Shown piece by piece: positions 53,480 through 63,556 of a DNA stretch of 64,000 nucleotides. The notes under the pieces were generated by a model, which had not been told where the DNA came from, ran no database searches, and worked only from the letters and a program-made list of their open reading frames with translations. The stretch covers positions 22,500 to 86,499 of the forward strand of contig CAJUIY010000001.1 in NCBI GenBank assembly GCA_910586865.1, read 5' to 3'. This DNA is from an uncultured Bacilli bacterium. Its GTDB lineage: Bacteria > Bacillota_I > Bacilli_A > RF39 > UBA660. A program made the translations under genes and the position numbers. The first letter of the stretch is position 1. Each line of letters begins with the position of its first letter.

Positions 53480-56293
53480 CTAAAGAATCTTATGAAGGAA
53501 AGAACCAGTGTATGATTTTTCTACTTTACTTACCTCTTCTGGTGTACCTGTTGCTACAATACTTCCACCATTATCTCCACCTTCTGGTCCTAAATCGATA
53601 ATATAGTCAGCAACTTTAATAACATCTAAATTATGCTCTATTACTATTACTGTATCACCATTATCTACTATTTTCTCTAAAATTGCAAGTAGTCTTTTTA
53701 TATCATCTGAATGTAAACCTGTAGTTGGCTCATCTAAAACAAATAATGTCTTTCCTGTTGCCTTCTTTTGTAATTCTTTCGCAAGTTTCACTCTTTCGGC
53801 CTCTCCTCCAGAAAGTGTTGGTGCACTTTGTCCTAATTTAATATAGCCAAGCCCAACTTCTTCTAATACTTTCAACTTATTCTTTATTTTTGGGACATTT
53901 TCAAAAAATTCTAATGCTTCTTTGACTCTCATATCTAAAACTTCTGCGATATTTTTACCCTTATATTTTACTTTAAGGGTTTCGCTATTATAACGAGTTC
54001 CATGACAAACTTCACAATCCACATAAACATCTGGTAAAAAGTGCATTTCAATTTTCTTTACACCATCTCCACGACAAGCTTCACATCTTCCTCCTTTTAC
54101 ATTGAAAGAAAAACGATTTTTCTCATAACCATACATTTTTGCTTCTTTCGTAGTCGTATAAAGTGTTCTAATATCATCAAACACCCCTGTATAAGTAGCT
54201 GGATTACTTCGTGGTGTTCTTCCAATAGGACTTTGAGAAATATCTACAATTTTATCAATGTTATTTAATCCGTTTATTTTTTTATGTTTTCCAGAAATCA
54301 CTTTCGATTGGTATAGTTTTTTAGATACTTCTTTGCAAAGGATTTCATTAATTAAAGTGGATTTTCCACTACCAGATACCCCTGTAATACAAGTAAAGGT
54401 TCCTAAAGGTATTTTTACATCAATATTTTTTAGATTATTTTCTTCGGCTCCTACTATTGTTAAAAACTTTTTATTTCCTTTTCTTCTTTTTGTTGGAATG
54501 TCTATCTTTAATTTTCCACTAAGATATTTTCCAGTAATACTATTTTCATTTTCCATTACTTCTTTTGGTGTACCACTAGCCATAATCTCTCCACCCTGAT
54601 CTCCAGCACCAGGTCCAATATCTACTAACATATCTGCTGCCAACATCGTATCCGTATCATGTTCCACCACAATTAATGTATTTCCTAAATCTCTCATTTC
54701 CAGTAATGATTTGATTAGCATTTCATTATCTCTTTGATGAAGTCCAATACTAGGTTCATCTAAAACATACAAAACACCTGTTAACTTAGATCCAATTTGA
54801 GTGGCCAATCGAATTCTTTGTGCTTCTCCCCCTGACAAAGTAGCAGCACTTCTCGATAGTGTTAAATATCCTAAACCTACATTTTGCAAAAATGATAATC
54901 TAGCAATAATTTCTTTTACTACTAAATTTGCGATTTGTTTTTTCTCTTCAGATAACTCTAATTGATTAAAAAATACTAATAAATCTTTAATACTCATACA
55001 AGTTACTTCATATATATTTTTTTTATTAATTTTAATTTGTAAAATATCATCGCTTAATCTAGCCCCATGGCAAGATTCACAAGTGTGCTCTATCATATAA
55101 TTCGAAATCCATTCTCGAATCCATTTACTACTTGTTTCCATATAACGTCGTTCTAAATTATTAATGATACCTTCATAGAAATCTTTGTTATTCATAATAT
55201 TTCCACTTTTTGTTGTATAATGATATGTTATCATTTCATCGGATCCATATAAAACAATATGCTGTTCTTTACTAGAAAGTTTTTTAAATGGTTTATTCAT
55301 ATCAATTTTATAATGTTTACAACAACATTCTAATTTTTTATAGTAAATTCCATCTTGATCATCACTTAACGTCTTGATACAACCTTCATTAATACTTAGA
55401 CTTTTATCTGGTATGACTAAATCTTCATCCATTCTCAACTTGATACCTAATCCCTTACATTCAGGACAAGCTCCAAAAGGAGCATTAAAACTAAATACTC
55501 TAGGCTCTATTTCTGGAAGAGAAAAAGAACAATAAGGACATGCAAAGTTTTCAGAGAATACCACTTCTTTTTTATTCTCTCCTAATATTTCTACTACTAC
55601 TTTTCCATGAGACAATTTTACAGCTTGTTCGATTGCCTCACTTAATCTAGATTTAGAATCTTCTTTTAAAACAATTCGATCAATTACAACATCAATATCA
55701 TCCTGTTTATTTTTCTCTAACGTTATGTCATCGGATAAATCGTACATCTTTTGATTCACTCTAACTCGAATATATCCATCTTTTCTCAAATCCTCTAATA
55801 AATCTTTGTGAGTTCCCTTTTCATGATGAACAACAGGGGAATAAATAATAAGTTTCGTATTCAAAGGATATTCTAAGACCTTATTTGTAATTTCTTCTAC
55901 ACTTTGCGAGGTAATAGGAATATTATGATTTGGACAATAAGCCGTTCCAACACGAGCAAATAAAAGTCTCAAATAATCATAAATTTCAGTTACCGTTCCA
56001 ACAGTAGACCTAGGATTTTTACTTGTTGTTTTTTGATCAATACTGATAGCTGGAGATAAACCCTCTATACTATCCACATCTGGTTTTTCACTACCACCTA
56101 AAAATTGTCTAGCATAACTAGATAAACTCTCTACATATCTTCTTTGACCTTCTGCATAAATGGTATCAAAAGCCAAACTACTTTTTCCACTTCCTGATAG
56201 TCCTGTCATGACGACTAATTTATTTTTTGGAATCTCAATATTCACATTTTTCAAATTATTTTCTCTAGCACCTTTTACAATAATTTTATCCAT
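53480..56293 (-). CDS. uvrA: Excinuclease ABC subunit A
   Basis: 937 residues, family length. Two ABC ATPase halves: GLSGSGKSSLAFDT near 33 and GVSGSGKSTLINE near 640. Zinc-finger Cys pairs CPYC and CPEC lie near 260-290, CEAC and CEVC near 745-770, and the ABC signatures are TLSGGEAQRI and TLSGGEAERV. It scans DNA for damage and loads UvrB. A LexA-like box is set in its promoter (56385-56413). Confidence 0.98.
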   Translation of the reverse strand: MDKIIVKGARENNLKNVNIEIPKNKLVVMTGLSGSGKSSLAFDTIYAEGQRRYVESLSSYARQFLGGSEKPDVDSIEGLSPAISIDQKTTSKNPRSTVGTVTEIYDYLRLLFARVGTAYCPNHNIPITSQSVEEITNKVLEYPLNTKLIIYSPVVHHEKGTHKDLLEDLRKDGYIRVRVNQKMYDLSDDITLEKNKQDDIDVVIDRIVLKEDSKSRLSEAIEQAVKLSHGKVVVEILGENKKEVVFSENFACPYCSFSLPEIEPRVFSFNAPFGACPECKGLGIKLRMDEDLVIPDKSLSINEGCIKTLSDDQDGIYYKKLECCCKHYKIDMNKPFKKLSSKEQHIVLYGSDEMITYHYTTKSGNIMNNKDFYEGIINNLERRYMETSSKWIREWISNYMIEHTCESCHGARLSDDILQIKINKKNIYEVTCMSIKDLLVFFNQLELSEEKKQIANLVVKEIIARLSFLQNVGLGYLTLSRSAATLSGGEAQRIRLATQIGSKLTGVLYVLDEPSIGLHQRDNEMLIKSLLEMRDLGNTLIVVEHDTDTMLAADMLVDIGPGAGDQGGEIMASGTPKEVMENENSITGKYLSGKLKIDIPTKRRKGNKKFLTIVGAEENNLKNIDVKIPLGTFTCITGVSGSGKSTLINEILCKEVSKKLYQSKVISGKHKKINGLNNIDKIVDISQSPIGRTPRSNPATYTGVFDDIRTLYTTTKEAKMYGYEKNRFSFNVKGGRCEACRGDGVKKIEMHFLPDVYVDCEVCHGTRYNSETLKVKYKGKNIAEVLDMRVKEALEFFENVPKIKNKLKVLEEVGLGYIKLGQSAPTLSGGEAERVKLAKELQKKATGKTLFVLDEPTTGLHSDDIKRLLAILEKIVDNGDTVIVIEHNLDVIKVADYIIDLGPEGGDNGGSIVATGTPEEVSKVEKSYTGSFLHKIL

Positions 56294-56384
56294 AACCTCT
56301 TCACCTGCTCCATATTATAACACAAAACTATATTTTTATTTCTTTTTTTCCACAAATATTGTGGAAACTTTCTCCCTTACATAT

Positions 56385-56413
56385 ACTATACATTGCATAC
56401 ATATGTTTGTCAA
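56385..56413 (-). promoter_or_regulatory. uvrA promoter with embedded SOS (LexA) box
   Basis: TTGACA (56408-56413), 17 bases, TATAGT (56385-56390) on the minus strand. AAACATATGTAT (56397-56408) lies across the end of the -35 and the spacer and matches the Gram-positive LexA consensus GAACATATGTTC at nine central positions. LexA binding here would block the promoter; it explains a separate start for uvrA. Confidence 0.65.
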
Positions 56414-56512
56414 TTTCTTTTTTATCTTCTTTCAAAGAAAAAATCCACCGTTTTTGTGAATTTCTTTCCTATAACTATTATAATAAATAAAATTTACTAT
56501 TCTACTATACTT

Positions 56513-58468
56513 TTAATTTTCTAATTTCATCTCAAACAAAATATCACGTAACTCCATAGCTCTTTCAAAATCAAGGTTTTTGGCAGCTTCTCTCATCTGT
56601 TGTTCTAACTCTTCGACTTGTTGTTCTTTTTCCTTCTTTGTAAGTTTTTTTGTTGGTCCTTTTTTACTAGAAGTATCAATATTACTAATGACTTCTCGTA
56701 TATCTTTTTTAATTGTAGTTGGAGTAATATTATGTTCTTCATTATATTGATTTTGTATTTTACGTCTATTCGCCGTTTCTTCGATAGCAATTTTCATAGA
56801 ATCTGTAATTTTATCAGCATACATAATGACATGACCGTTAACATTTCTTGCACATCTTCCTATGGTTTGAATTAAACTTCTAGTACTTCTTAAGAATCCT
56901 TCCTTATCCGCATCTAAAATAGCAATTAAAGAAACCTCTGGAATATCAATTCCCTCTCTTAAAAGATTAATTCCTACTACTACATCATACTTTCCTACTC
57001 TTAAATCATGAATAATTTGCAATCTCTCTAATGTTTTAATTTCAGAATGAAGATAAGCGACTTTAATATCTAATTCTTTTAAGTAATTGGTTAGCTCCTC
57101 ACTCATACGAATTGTTAATGTCGTAATTAAAACTCTCTCATCTTTTTCAATTCTCTCATTAATTTCTCCAACTAAATCATCAATTTGACCTTCTGTTTTT
57201 CGAATATCAATAGTAGGATCTAATAATCCAGTTGGACGAATAATTTGGCTAATGTATTTTCCATCCGTATAAGCGAGTTCCATATCTCCAGGAGTAGCAG
57301 AAACAAAGATTGCTTGGTTGATTTTTTTCTCAAATTCATCATATTGAAGGGGTCGATTATCTAACGCACTAGGAAGACGAAATCCATATTCCACTAGGTT
57401 CATCTTACGAGCACGGTCACCATTATACATTCCTCGAACTTGTGGAAGTGTAACATGCGACTCATCGACAACTAATAAATAATCCTCCGGGAAGAAATCC
57501 ATTAACGTAGTTGGAGTTTCACCCTTACTTCTTCCTGCCATTGGAGCCGAATAATTTTCAATTCCTGAACAAAATCCAGTTTCTTCTAACATTTCAATAT
57601 CGTAATTCGTACGTTGTTCTAATCGCTCTGCAGCTAGCAACTTATTATCTGCTTTAAGTTCCGTTAATCGTTCTTTTAACTCTATTTTTATCCTTTTTAT
57701 CGCCTCTTTTAATTTTTCATCACTAACAACAAAGTGGCTAGCAGGAAATAAACTAATACTTTTTTTATTGGTTATAATAGCTCCTGTTAAGACATCAATT
57801 TCACTAATTCGATCAATTTCCTCTCCAAAAAATTCAATTCGATACCCAGTTTTATCTTTATTGATAGGAATAATTTCTAATATATCTCCTCTTACCCTAA
57901 AAGTGCCACGTTTGAAATCTAAGTCATTTCTTTCATATAATATATCGACAAGTTTTGTTAATACTTTATTTCGATCAATTTGTTCCCCTACTCCAAGTGT
58001 TAACATCTTATTTTTATACTCTTCTACTTCTCCAATACCATAAATGCAGGATACACTAGCAACCACAATTACATTTCTACCAGAAAGTAAAGCACTTGTT
58101 GCATAGTGTCTTAATTCATCAATTTCATCATTAATAGAAGAATCTTTTTCAATATAAGTATCCGTAGATGGTACATAAGCTTCTGGTTGGTAATAATCAT
58201 AGTACGATACAAAATAACAGACTTCCTCATTCGGAAACAATTCTTTTAATTCTGAATATAATTGCCCTGCTAAAGTTTTATTATGAGCTAGAACAAGAGT
58301 AGGTTTTTGCACACTCTTTATTACATTAGCAATTGTAAAAGTCTTACCAGTTCCAGTAGCTCCTAATAATACTTGATATTTTTTACCATTGTTAATTCCT
58401 TCTGCTAACGCATCAATTGCCTTTGGTTGATCACCTATTGGCTGAAATTTAGATACTAAATTAAACAT
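56513..58468 (-). CDS. uvrB: Excinuclease ABC subunit B
   Basis: 651 residues from the ATG at 58468 (GGAAGTGAT upstream). Helicase motifs: Walker [10 protein letters not shown] (residue ~37), the beta-hairpin [21 protein letters not shown] that opens DNA, DESH (Walker B), and the C-terminal UVR motif [21 protein letters not shown] that contacts UvrC. It verifies damage and positions UvrC. Here uvrA follows after 219 bases with its own promoter, so uvrB and uvrA can be controlled separately. Confidence 0.98.
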   Translation of the reverse strand: MFNLVSKFQPIGDQPKAIDALAEGINNGKKYQVLLGATGTGKTFTIANVIKSVQKPTLVLAHNKTLAGQLYSELKELFPNEEVCYFVSYYDYYQPEAYVPSTDTYIEKDSSINDEIDELRHYATSALLSGRNVIVVASVSCIYGIGEVEEYKNKMLTLGVGEQIDRNKVLTKLVDILYERNDLDFKRGTFRVRGDILEIIPINKDKTGYRIEFFGEEIDRISEIDVLTGAIITNKKSISLFPASHFVVSDEKLKEAIKRIKIELKERLTELKADNKLLAAERLEQRTNYDIEMLEETGFCSGIENYSAPMAGRSKGETPTTLMDFFPEDYLLVVDESHVTLPQVRGMYNGDRARKMNLVEYGFRLPSALDNRPLQYDEFEKKINQAIFVSATPGDMELAYTDGKYISQIIRPTGLLDPTIDIRKTEGQIDDLVGEINERIEKDERVLITTLTIRMSEELTNYLKELDIKVAYLHSEIKTLERLQIIHDLRVGKYDVVVGINLLREGIDIPEVSLIAILDADKEGFLRSTRSLIQTIGRCARNVNGHVIMYADKITDSMKIAIEETANRRKIQNQYNEEHNITPTTIKKDIREVISNIDTSSKKGPTKKLTKKEKEQQVEELEQQMREAAKNLDFERAMELRDILFEMKLEN

Positions 58469-58779
58469 CCTTATCACTTCCTAATTCTATTATGATTATT
58501 ATCAACCCAATTATTCATCCTTAAATTCATCCTAAAACAATATTTTAGTTATTTTAAAAGATTATCATTTATTAAAGACAAATAAAAGCTGCAAATTTCA
58601 TATTTTAAACTAAATAATACTAAATGATATTAACCATAATTCTAACATTTTTAACTCATAAAAACAAGTTGACTACTAATAATAAATTGAAAGAAAATTC
58701 TTTTTCTATATCTCTAATGCCAATGATATTATCATTTATTTACATCTAATAGCATACTTAAAAAAAATACTATACATCA

Positions 58780-58804
58780 TTTAGATATGGCCTCCATATC
58801 TAAA
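58780..58804. repeat. Perfect 11-bp hairpin
   Basis: TTTAGATATGG and CCATATCTAAA flank a CCT loop. No T run follows on either side, so it is not a classical terminator. No gene lies within 300 bases. Confidence 0.6.
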
Positions 58805-58842
58805 TAGCTGAAATTTCTTTATTTTGCAACTATAATTACTAT

Positions 58843-59017
58843 GTAGTTTTCAGTTAAAAAATAATTTTTTAGTATATTAAGAAAAATAGAATTCACAAAA
58901 TAATATGAACCCTATTTTCCAACTTATTTAATTTATTTCGGATATCTAATTCTTTTAAGTCTTTTACCTCTATTAATCTGAAATCAATTTATCGAGAAAA
59001 CAAATTGATTTTTTTCT
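58843..59017 (+). ncRNA. Candidate small RNA with its own terminator
   Basis: CTGAAA, 17 bases, TATAAT (58808-58836) would start a plus-strand RNA near 58843. AAATCAATTT and AAATTGATTT (58981-59011) then form a hairpin followed by seven T. The roughly 175 bases between contain no reading frame longer than eight codons. Low certainty. Confidence 0.35.
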
Positions 59018-59097
59018 TTCTAAATTTTACTGAGACCTAAAAACCTTAGATACCTTATTCTTTATCTATTATAAATTATCTCCAAAAACTATTATTT

Positions 59098-59856
59098 TTA
59101 TCTCTTCTTGCACAAAACAACTCTCTTTTCTTCTTCTTTTATATCGAATTGAATAACATTTCCCGAATCTTCATATTGTATATCAATAGGCTTTTCTCTT
59201 TTTTCACTAGATTCAATCTTTTGAATATGATACGGATTTAACTCACTAATTGGAAAGCCTATATCTAAAATAGTACTTAAATATTGTTTGTTTAAAACCT
59301 CTTTATAAGATTGTAAATCAATTATATTTTCTGAAGAATCATAACAAAGAACAGAACTTGGAAGACACAATTTAACTTTTCTTGTATCGATAATAAGAAT
59401 AGCATGGATATCTAAGTTATTTTTTTCTATATATTTATAACACATGTTCTGTGAAAATGGAGAATTTAAAATACGATTTACTTGATGAGTAAATTTTTCA
59501 TCCATTCCATAATCATACTTTACATGAATAGGATATTCTCTGAATCCACATAAAAAGTAATACTCATTATGATCTGTTACTAGACGTGCTGTATTTCTAC
59601 CATAAGTATAATATCCTATCTTTTTACTAAAATCAGTTCCCAATTTTTGAAGTAGATTTTGTTTTGAATCATATTCACAAAATAACATAGGGCTTTTGCA
59701 TTCTGATTTATAAACACGAAAATAATAGTCTAATACTTTTTTTTCATTTGATGTACATAATTTTTTTAATTTTTGTAATTCTTGTTGATGAAGCTGATAT
59801 TCATCTGATAACCCTAGTATAATCTCTTTTAACGTAAAATAGTCTTTCTTTTACAT
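59098..59856 (-). CDS. Hypothetical protein with a stop at codon 2
   Basis: The intact frame is long and coding-like: KDYFTLKEIILGLSDEYQLHQ, then LQKLKKLCTSNEKKVLDYYF and the 196 residues from the internal Met at 59688. The natural ATG at 59856, 7 bases after GAGGT, is followed at once by TAA (59851-59853), so translation cannot start there as read. An internal start at 59688 lacks a good site. The Arg/Lys-rich C-terminus and RxVxLCLPSSVLCYDSSE pattern match no known family. It may be a decayed or miscalled gene. Confidence 0.55.
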
Positions 59857-60168
59857 TATATAAACCTCATATAATCAAGCTTATAAAAATTATTAATTTA
59901 TCTACTTGATTCTTTCTATTTTTATTTTTTTGAATGATAATAACTCTTGCCTATGAATTTTGTTCATCACTTTCGAAAATAAACTAATAATACAATTTCT
60001 ATAAGATAATAAAACACAATTTCTATTTCCAAGTGTCAAAATCTTTTTGTTATATTATTGATTCATTACTTATTTAAATCATAATCCCTATTAATAATAT
60101 AATAATTATAACACACCTAGTTTAAACAGTATATAATTATTATAAAATTCTTATACACATTTTGATTC
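59857..60168. other. Intergenic stretch without recognisable genes
   Basis: AT-rich DNA with no reading frame above a few codons. It has an extended -10-like TGTTATAAT on the minus strand near 60115. Nothing else can be supported. Confidence 0.5.
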
Positions 60169-60473
60169 TCAAACCAATTTTCCTAAGACATATTTATATT
60201 TCTCTTTTTCAATGATAGAAGCCAATATCTGTGTAGCAAGAGAATATTCCACTGCCATTTAGTTGTTTCATTATGAAACCAACATTTACTACTTCTTTTT
60301 ATCTAGAACAAGTAGATTTCGAATCATCACCAATATTTCCTACTATAAAGGAAGCATCATCTATATATCAGTAAATAAACAGTAGCTTTTGCAAATTATT
60401 CTTTGGTATACTCCTCTTCTTCATTTGCCAATATGGTAACAATGGTAAATTCCATATTTTTTACTTTTTCCAT
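60169..60473 (-). pseudogene. Decayed fragment of gdpP (c-di-AMP phosphodiesterase)
   Basis: The minus strand keeps, in shifting frames, the order of the GdpP C-terminal DHHA1 domain: FTIVTILANEEEEYTKE, then FAKATVYLL, IDDASFIVGNIGDDSK, a gap, KEVVNVGFIMKQLNGSG, and SLATQILASIIEKEKYKYV. The conserved IMKQLGGGGH site reads QLNGSG and the histidine is gone. There are several stops and frame changes, no N-terminal part, and no ribosome site. GdpP would normally hydrolyse c-di-AMP. The match is from pattern memory and is moderately strong. Confidence 0.6.
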
Positions 60474-60576
60474 AAAGAATTATATTGATTTTTTTAGGAA
60501 AGTAAATTATTTTTTATTGATATATCGAAGTTTACTATATTCTTATTCTTATATCTTTTCTTTTATTCTATATTTT

Positions 60577-61329
60577 TTAATATGATTCTATCCTAATATC
60601 TGCTAAACAAGGACAGTGATCAGAGCCTAATTGATTTTCTAAATAAACTACATCTTTCAGATTTTTCTCTAGTTTCTTTGAAACAAAAATATAATCAATT
60701 CGCCATCCCATATTTCTTTCTCTAGCATGAAATCCATTTGGCCACATGGAATAAATATGATCTTCCCTACTTAAACTGCGAAAACTATCAATAAGACCTG
60801 TTTGTAATAATTCATCTATCTTTTCTCTTTCCTCATAAGAAAACATATTGTTATGATAATTTGTCTTATAATTTTTAACATCTAATTCTGTATGTGCAAT
60901 ATTAAAATCAGTGCATAGGATAACATTTTTCGTAATTTTTTTTACTAATTGAATAAGTTTATTAATAGAACCAAATTTATAAGAATGATTTTCTTTTTTT
61001 CTTCCTCCATGAGGAATATAGATATTAATTAAAACAAATTTTTCAAACTCTAATAATAAAAAGCGTCCTTCCGTATCAAATTGTTCCAAACCAATAAATC
61101 TTTGAACTTTTATTGGAACTTCTTTAGTTAAAACTGCTACTCCACTATACCCTTTTTTACTAGCATAATTATAATAATCATGATATCCATAATGATTTGG
61201 GAATGGCTCATTCATTTTAATTTCCTGCAAGCAGATAATGTCTGGTTGTTTTTCTTGAAGTAAAGAGGTAAGGTAACCTAATTTTTCTGCACTCCGATAA
61301 CCATTTATATTCCAACTAATTATTTTCAT
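60577..61329 (-). CDS. exoA: Exodeoxyribonuclease III (apurinic/apyrimidinic endonuclease family)
   Basis: 250 residues from the ATG at 61329, whose ribosome site lies in the end of the upstream gene (14-base overlap). KIISWNINGYRSA, LQEIKM (catalytic Glu), YIPHGGR, TDFNIAHTELDV and GSDHCP are the exonuclease III/AP endonuclease motifs. It cuts DNA at abasic sites for base excision repair. It is distinct from the EEP gene at the start of the window. Confidence 0.95.
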   Translation of the reverse strand: MKIISWNINGYRSAEKLGYLTSLLQEKQPDIICLQEIKMNEPFPNHYGYHDYYNYASKKGYSGVAVLTKEVPIKVQRFIGLEQFDTEGRFLLLEFEKFVLINIYIPHGGRKKENHSYKFGSINKLIQLVKKITKNVILCTDFNIAHTELDVKNYKTNYHNNMFSYEEREKIDELLQTGLIDSFRSLSREDHIYSMWPNGFHARERNMGWRIDYIFVSKKLEKNLKDVVYLENQLGSDHCPCLADIRIESY

Positions 61330-62233
61330 ATCTAACCTCTCTGCTTTCCTTTTGATAACCTTTCTTTTCAATATATTGGAACAATTTTTTCACTTTTCCT
61401 CTTTCAAAAGTTCCTCTTTCTTTTTCATAAGATAAGAAATCAGAAAATAAATCTTTTCTATTCAATTCTAAGTCTAAAAAAATAGCTTTTAAGATAGGAT
61501 CTATTTTATCCAACTGGTAAGTAAAGAATGCTTCTTCTGTCTCTTTGTTTTCAAACTCTTCCCAAAGAGAGATAAAGTAATCACCTGTTTTTATATAGGA
61601 AAATGTTTGTTCTACGGCCTTCTTTTCTATCTCATATTTTGTTTTATGTCTTTTATCGCCTTCTCTTATATCCCCTGCAATAATTTCACCAATTTCATGG
61701 ATTAAAATCATTTCATATACTTTTTTTTGGTCAAGTGAAATACTTTTATCTAAGTTGAAATAAGCATAGGCTAGTGCAAACATCTGCATTGAATGAATGG
61801 AGTCATTTTCTCGATAGCTTTCTTCTACCTTTCGTGATATCCAGCCTGTTCGGATAATATTTTTAAGTTCACTAAACGCTTTATAAGTTTCTATATAATC
61901 TTTATTTTTTAAACCTAGTAGAGAAAGTGTGATTGACAAGTCGTCTTCCTTTTCTAATTCATAAGCCAACCTACCTATCATAGAAATTTTCTTTGCCAAT
62001 AACAGTTTCTCTATTCCATATCGGTTATAATTATCTACCTTAGAATAAGATAAATGCGAAAGAAAAATCATCTCATATGCTTCCTTAGAAGAAAGAGAAG
62101 AATCTCCAAACTCTCGCCCAAATATCATACTGGTAGAAGCTTGTTCTAAGAAAAGAGAACCTAATTTAAAATCTTTTTGAAGTTGATTAACCACGTCATA
62201 ATAAAAATGGCATATTTTTTCTTCCACTCCCAT
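61316..62233 (-). CDS. HD domain protein (YfbR-like nucleotidase family)
   Basis: 305 residues. The C-terminal half has IIRTGWISRKVEESYREND, then SIHSMQMFALAYAYF and MILIHEIGEIIAGDIREGDK, which aligns with the 5'-deoxynucleotidase YfbR/HDDC2 pattern (HS, then HDLGE). Here the metal pair reads HE rather than HD, a tolerated change in some members. The N-terminal half is helical and unknown. It probably acts on deoxynucleotides. It precedes exoA with overlap, so the two form an operon. Confidence 0.75.
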   Translation of the reverse strand: MGVEEKICHFYYDVVNQLQKDFKLGSLFLEQASTSMIFGREFGDSSLSSKEAYEMIFLSHLSYSKVDNYNRYGIEKLLLAKKISMIGRLAYELEKEDDLSITLSLLGLKNKDYIETYKAFSELKNIIRTGWISRKVEESYRENDSIHSMQMFALAYAYFNLDKSISLDQKKVYEMILIHEIGEIIAGDIREGDKRHKTKYEIEKKAVEQTFSYIKTGDYFISLWEEFENKETEEAFFTYQLDKIDPILKAIFLDLELNRKDLFSDFLSYEKERGTFERGKVKKLFQYIEKKGYQKESREVRYENN

Positions 62234-62248
62234 ATCTTCAACAATCCC

Positions 62249-63082
62249 CTATCTTTTTTGATTTTTATAAATTATCTTATTCTTTTGAAATTGTACTAAT
62301 TCCTTTTGCTCTTCCTTAGTTTCTGGAATTAAGTTATTTAAATAAGATTCTGCTCTTTTTGATTGATTTTGTATCAATAGACTCTTTATTACTTGCAATT
62401 TTTGGTGAAAATTATAATCATCATAGGATGCAACTTCTGGACAATCTTCTACTGCAAAATCATCTACAGTTAGTTGTATTTCACTAGTTGCAACATTTTT
62501 TACATAATCATAAAATGAATTATACTTCTTCCTATGATATCTTTTAAATTGAAAATCACTTCCAAAGGTATCTTCTAACTTTCGAATTTTAATAGATAAC
62601 TTATTTGCCTTTTTATACTGCTTTTGTTTAGCATATATTTTTATTAGATACAATAAACAATTTGGTAGCTTCTTACCTCCATGAGAAAGATACTCTTGAA
62701 AATAAGGAAGAGCATCTATATATCTAGCTTGTTTATATAACATTTTTCCTAAATAGTAATCAAAGATAGGATGCTCTGTTTTCTCCTTTGCCAACTCATA
62801 ATGATAATAAGCACGTTGACAATTACCAATTTCATAAAAATCTGTACCTAGCATCTTTAAACAATCATAATACATTTTTTTATCGGAAGTTAACTCTCGA
62901 TACATTTCTTCCTCCCTTATCATATTTGTAACATACTCTATTTCCATTAGATAAAAATCATTTTGATTATCTAATATAACACTTTGTAAAATATCTATAG
63001 CACTATCTAAATCTACAGACACTAAATTACTTATTTCCATTAATCGTTTTTGTATTGTTTTACTTTTTGCTAATTTTTCCAT
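62249..63082 (-). CDS. TPR-like repeat protein, unknown
   Basis: 277 residues. Tetratricopeptide-like helices: YEIGNCQRAYYHYELAKEK, YYLGKMLYKQARYIDALPYF and IKIYAKQKQYKKANKLSIKI. The spacing (GxxxxAxxxYxxAL) fits TPR repeats used for protein binding. The first 60 residues resemble none. It precedes the HD protein by 16 bases in the same orientation. Confidence 0.65.
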   Translation of the reverse strand: MEKLAKSKTIQKRLMEISNLVSVDLDSAIDILQSVILDNQNDFYLMEIEYVTNMIREEEMYRELTSDKKMYYDCLKMLGTDFYEIGNCQRAYYHYELAKEKTEHPIFDYYLGKMLYKQARYIDALPYFQEYLSHGGKKLPNCLLYLIKIYAKQKQYKKANKLSIKIRKLEDTFGSDFQFKRYHRKKYNSFYDYVKNVATSEIQLTVDDFAVEDCPEVASYDDYNFHQKLQVIKSLLIQNQSKRAESYLNNLIPETKEEQKELVQFQKNKIIYKNQKR

Positions 63083-63222
63083 AGTATTTCCTTTCTAATA
63101 TACTTATTTTAAAAATAGTAAAAACCATTCATAAATGTATCTACTATTATACACAAAAAAAGAAATTAGAAAAGTATAATATTTATACTCATTCTTTAAT
63201 GAGTTATTTTTCATAATAAATC

Positions 63223-63549
63223 TTAATCTTTTTTTCTTTCGAATCGATTGTTATCTCTCTTATAAATCTTATCTATTTTTTTATAAAAAGCTTTTTCTAG
63301 AGAAATTTCATGGCTATTAGCAAGACATATTAAAGAAAATAATAAATCTCCTAACTCTTCTTCTAAATCTCTCACAGTCTCTTCGCTCTTTCTTTTTTTA
63401 TCACCATAAAGATGATTCATAACTCTTGCTACTTCTCCCACTTCTTCTGTCATTGCAGTCATCATAGATAATGGACTAAACTAAGGTTTCTCAAATTGCT
63501 GTGCCCATTTATCTACATCTTTTTGAATTTCTTCTATTGTTTTACTCAT
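63223..63549 (-). pseudogene. mazG-type (YpjD-like) nucleotide pyrophosphohydrolase with an in-frame TAG
   Basis: From the ATG at 63549 it reads MSKTIEEIQKDVDKWAQQFE, KP, TAG, then FSPLSMMTAMTEEVGEVARV and later ELGDLLFSLICLANSHEISL to a stop at 63223. This aligns with Bacillus YpjD, where the interrupted place is a Tyr before FSPL. The metal-binding EExGE and E...D motifs are intact. The amber codon is at 63481-63483; translation could restart at 63465 (Met-Met). Such enzymes hydrolyse noncanonical or dCTP-type nucleotides. Confidence 0.8.
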
Positions 63550-63556
63550 ATTATCA

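Larger units (their letters stand above)
58478..59097. other. Gene-poor AT-rich region with two hairpins
   Basis: No intact gene on either strand. It has an 11-bp perfect hairpin (58780-58804) and a plus-strand terminator-like hairpin (58981-59017) with a promoter-like pair upstream (CTGAAA 58808-58813, TATAAT 58831-58836). The base composition looks like decayed DNA. Confidence 0.55.

Noticed and set aside
56348..56372. CCACAA/TTGTGG palindrome between uvrB and uvrA as a terminator
   Set aside because: It has no T run in the direction of either gene; it may be only a chance palindrome.
63481..63483. TAG as a reassigned sense codon
   Set aside because: TAG is used as the ordinary stop of several genes here (spoIVA, spoVIF, orfB), and a different stop (TAA) interrupts the gene at 59851, so a code change is not supported.
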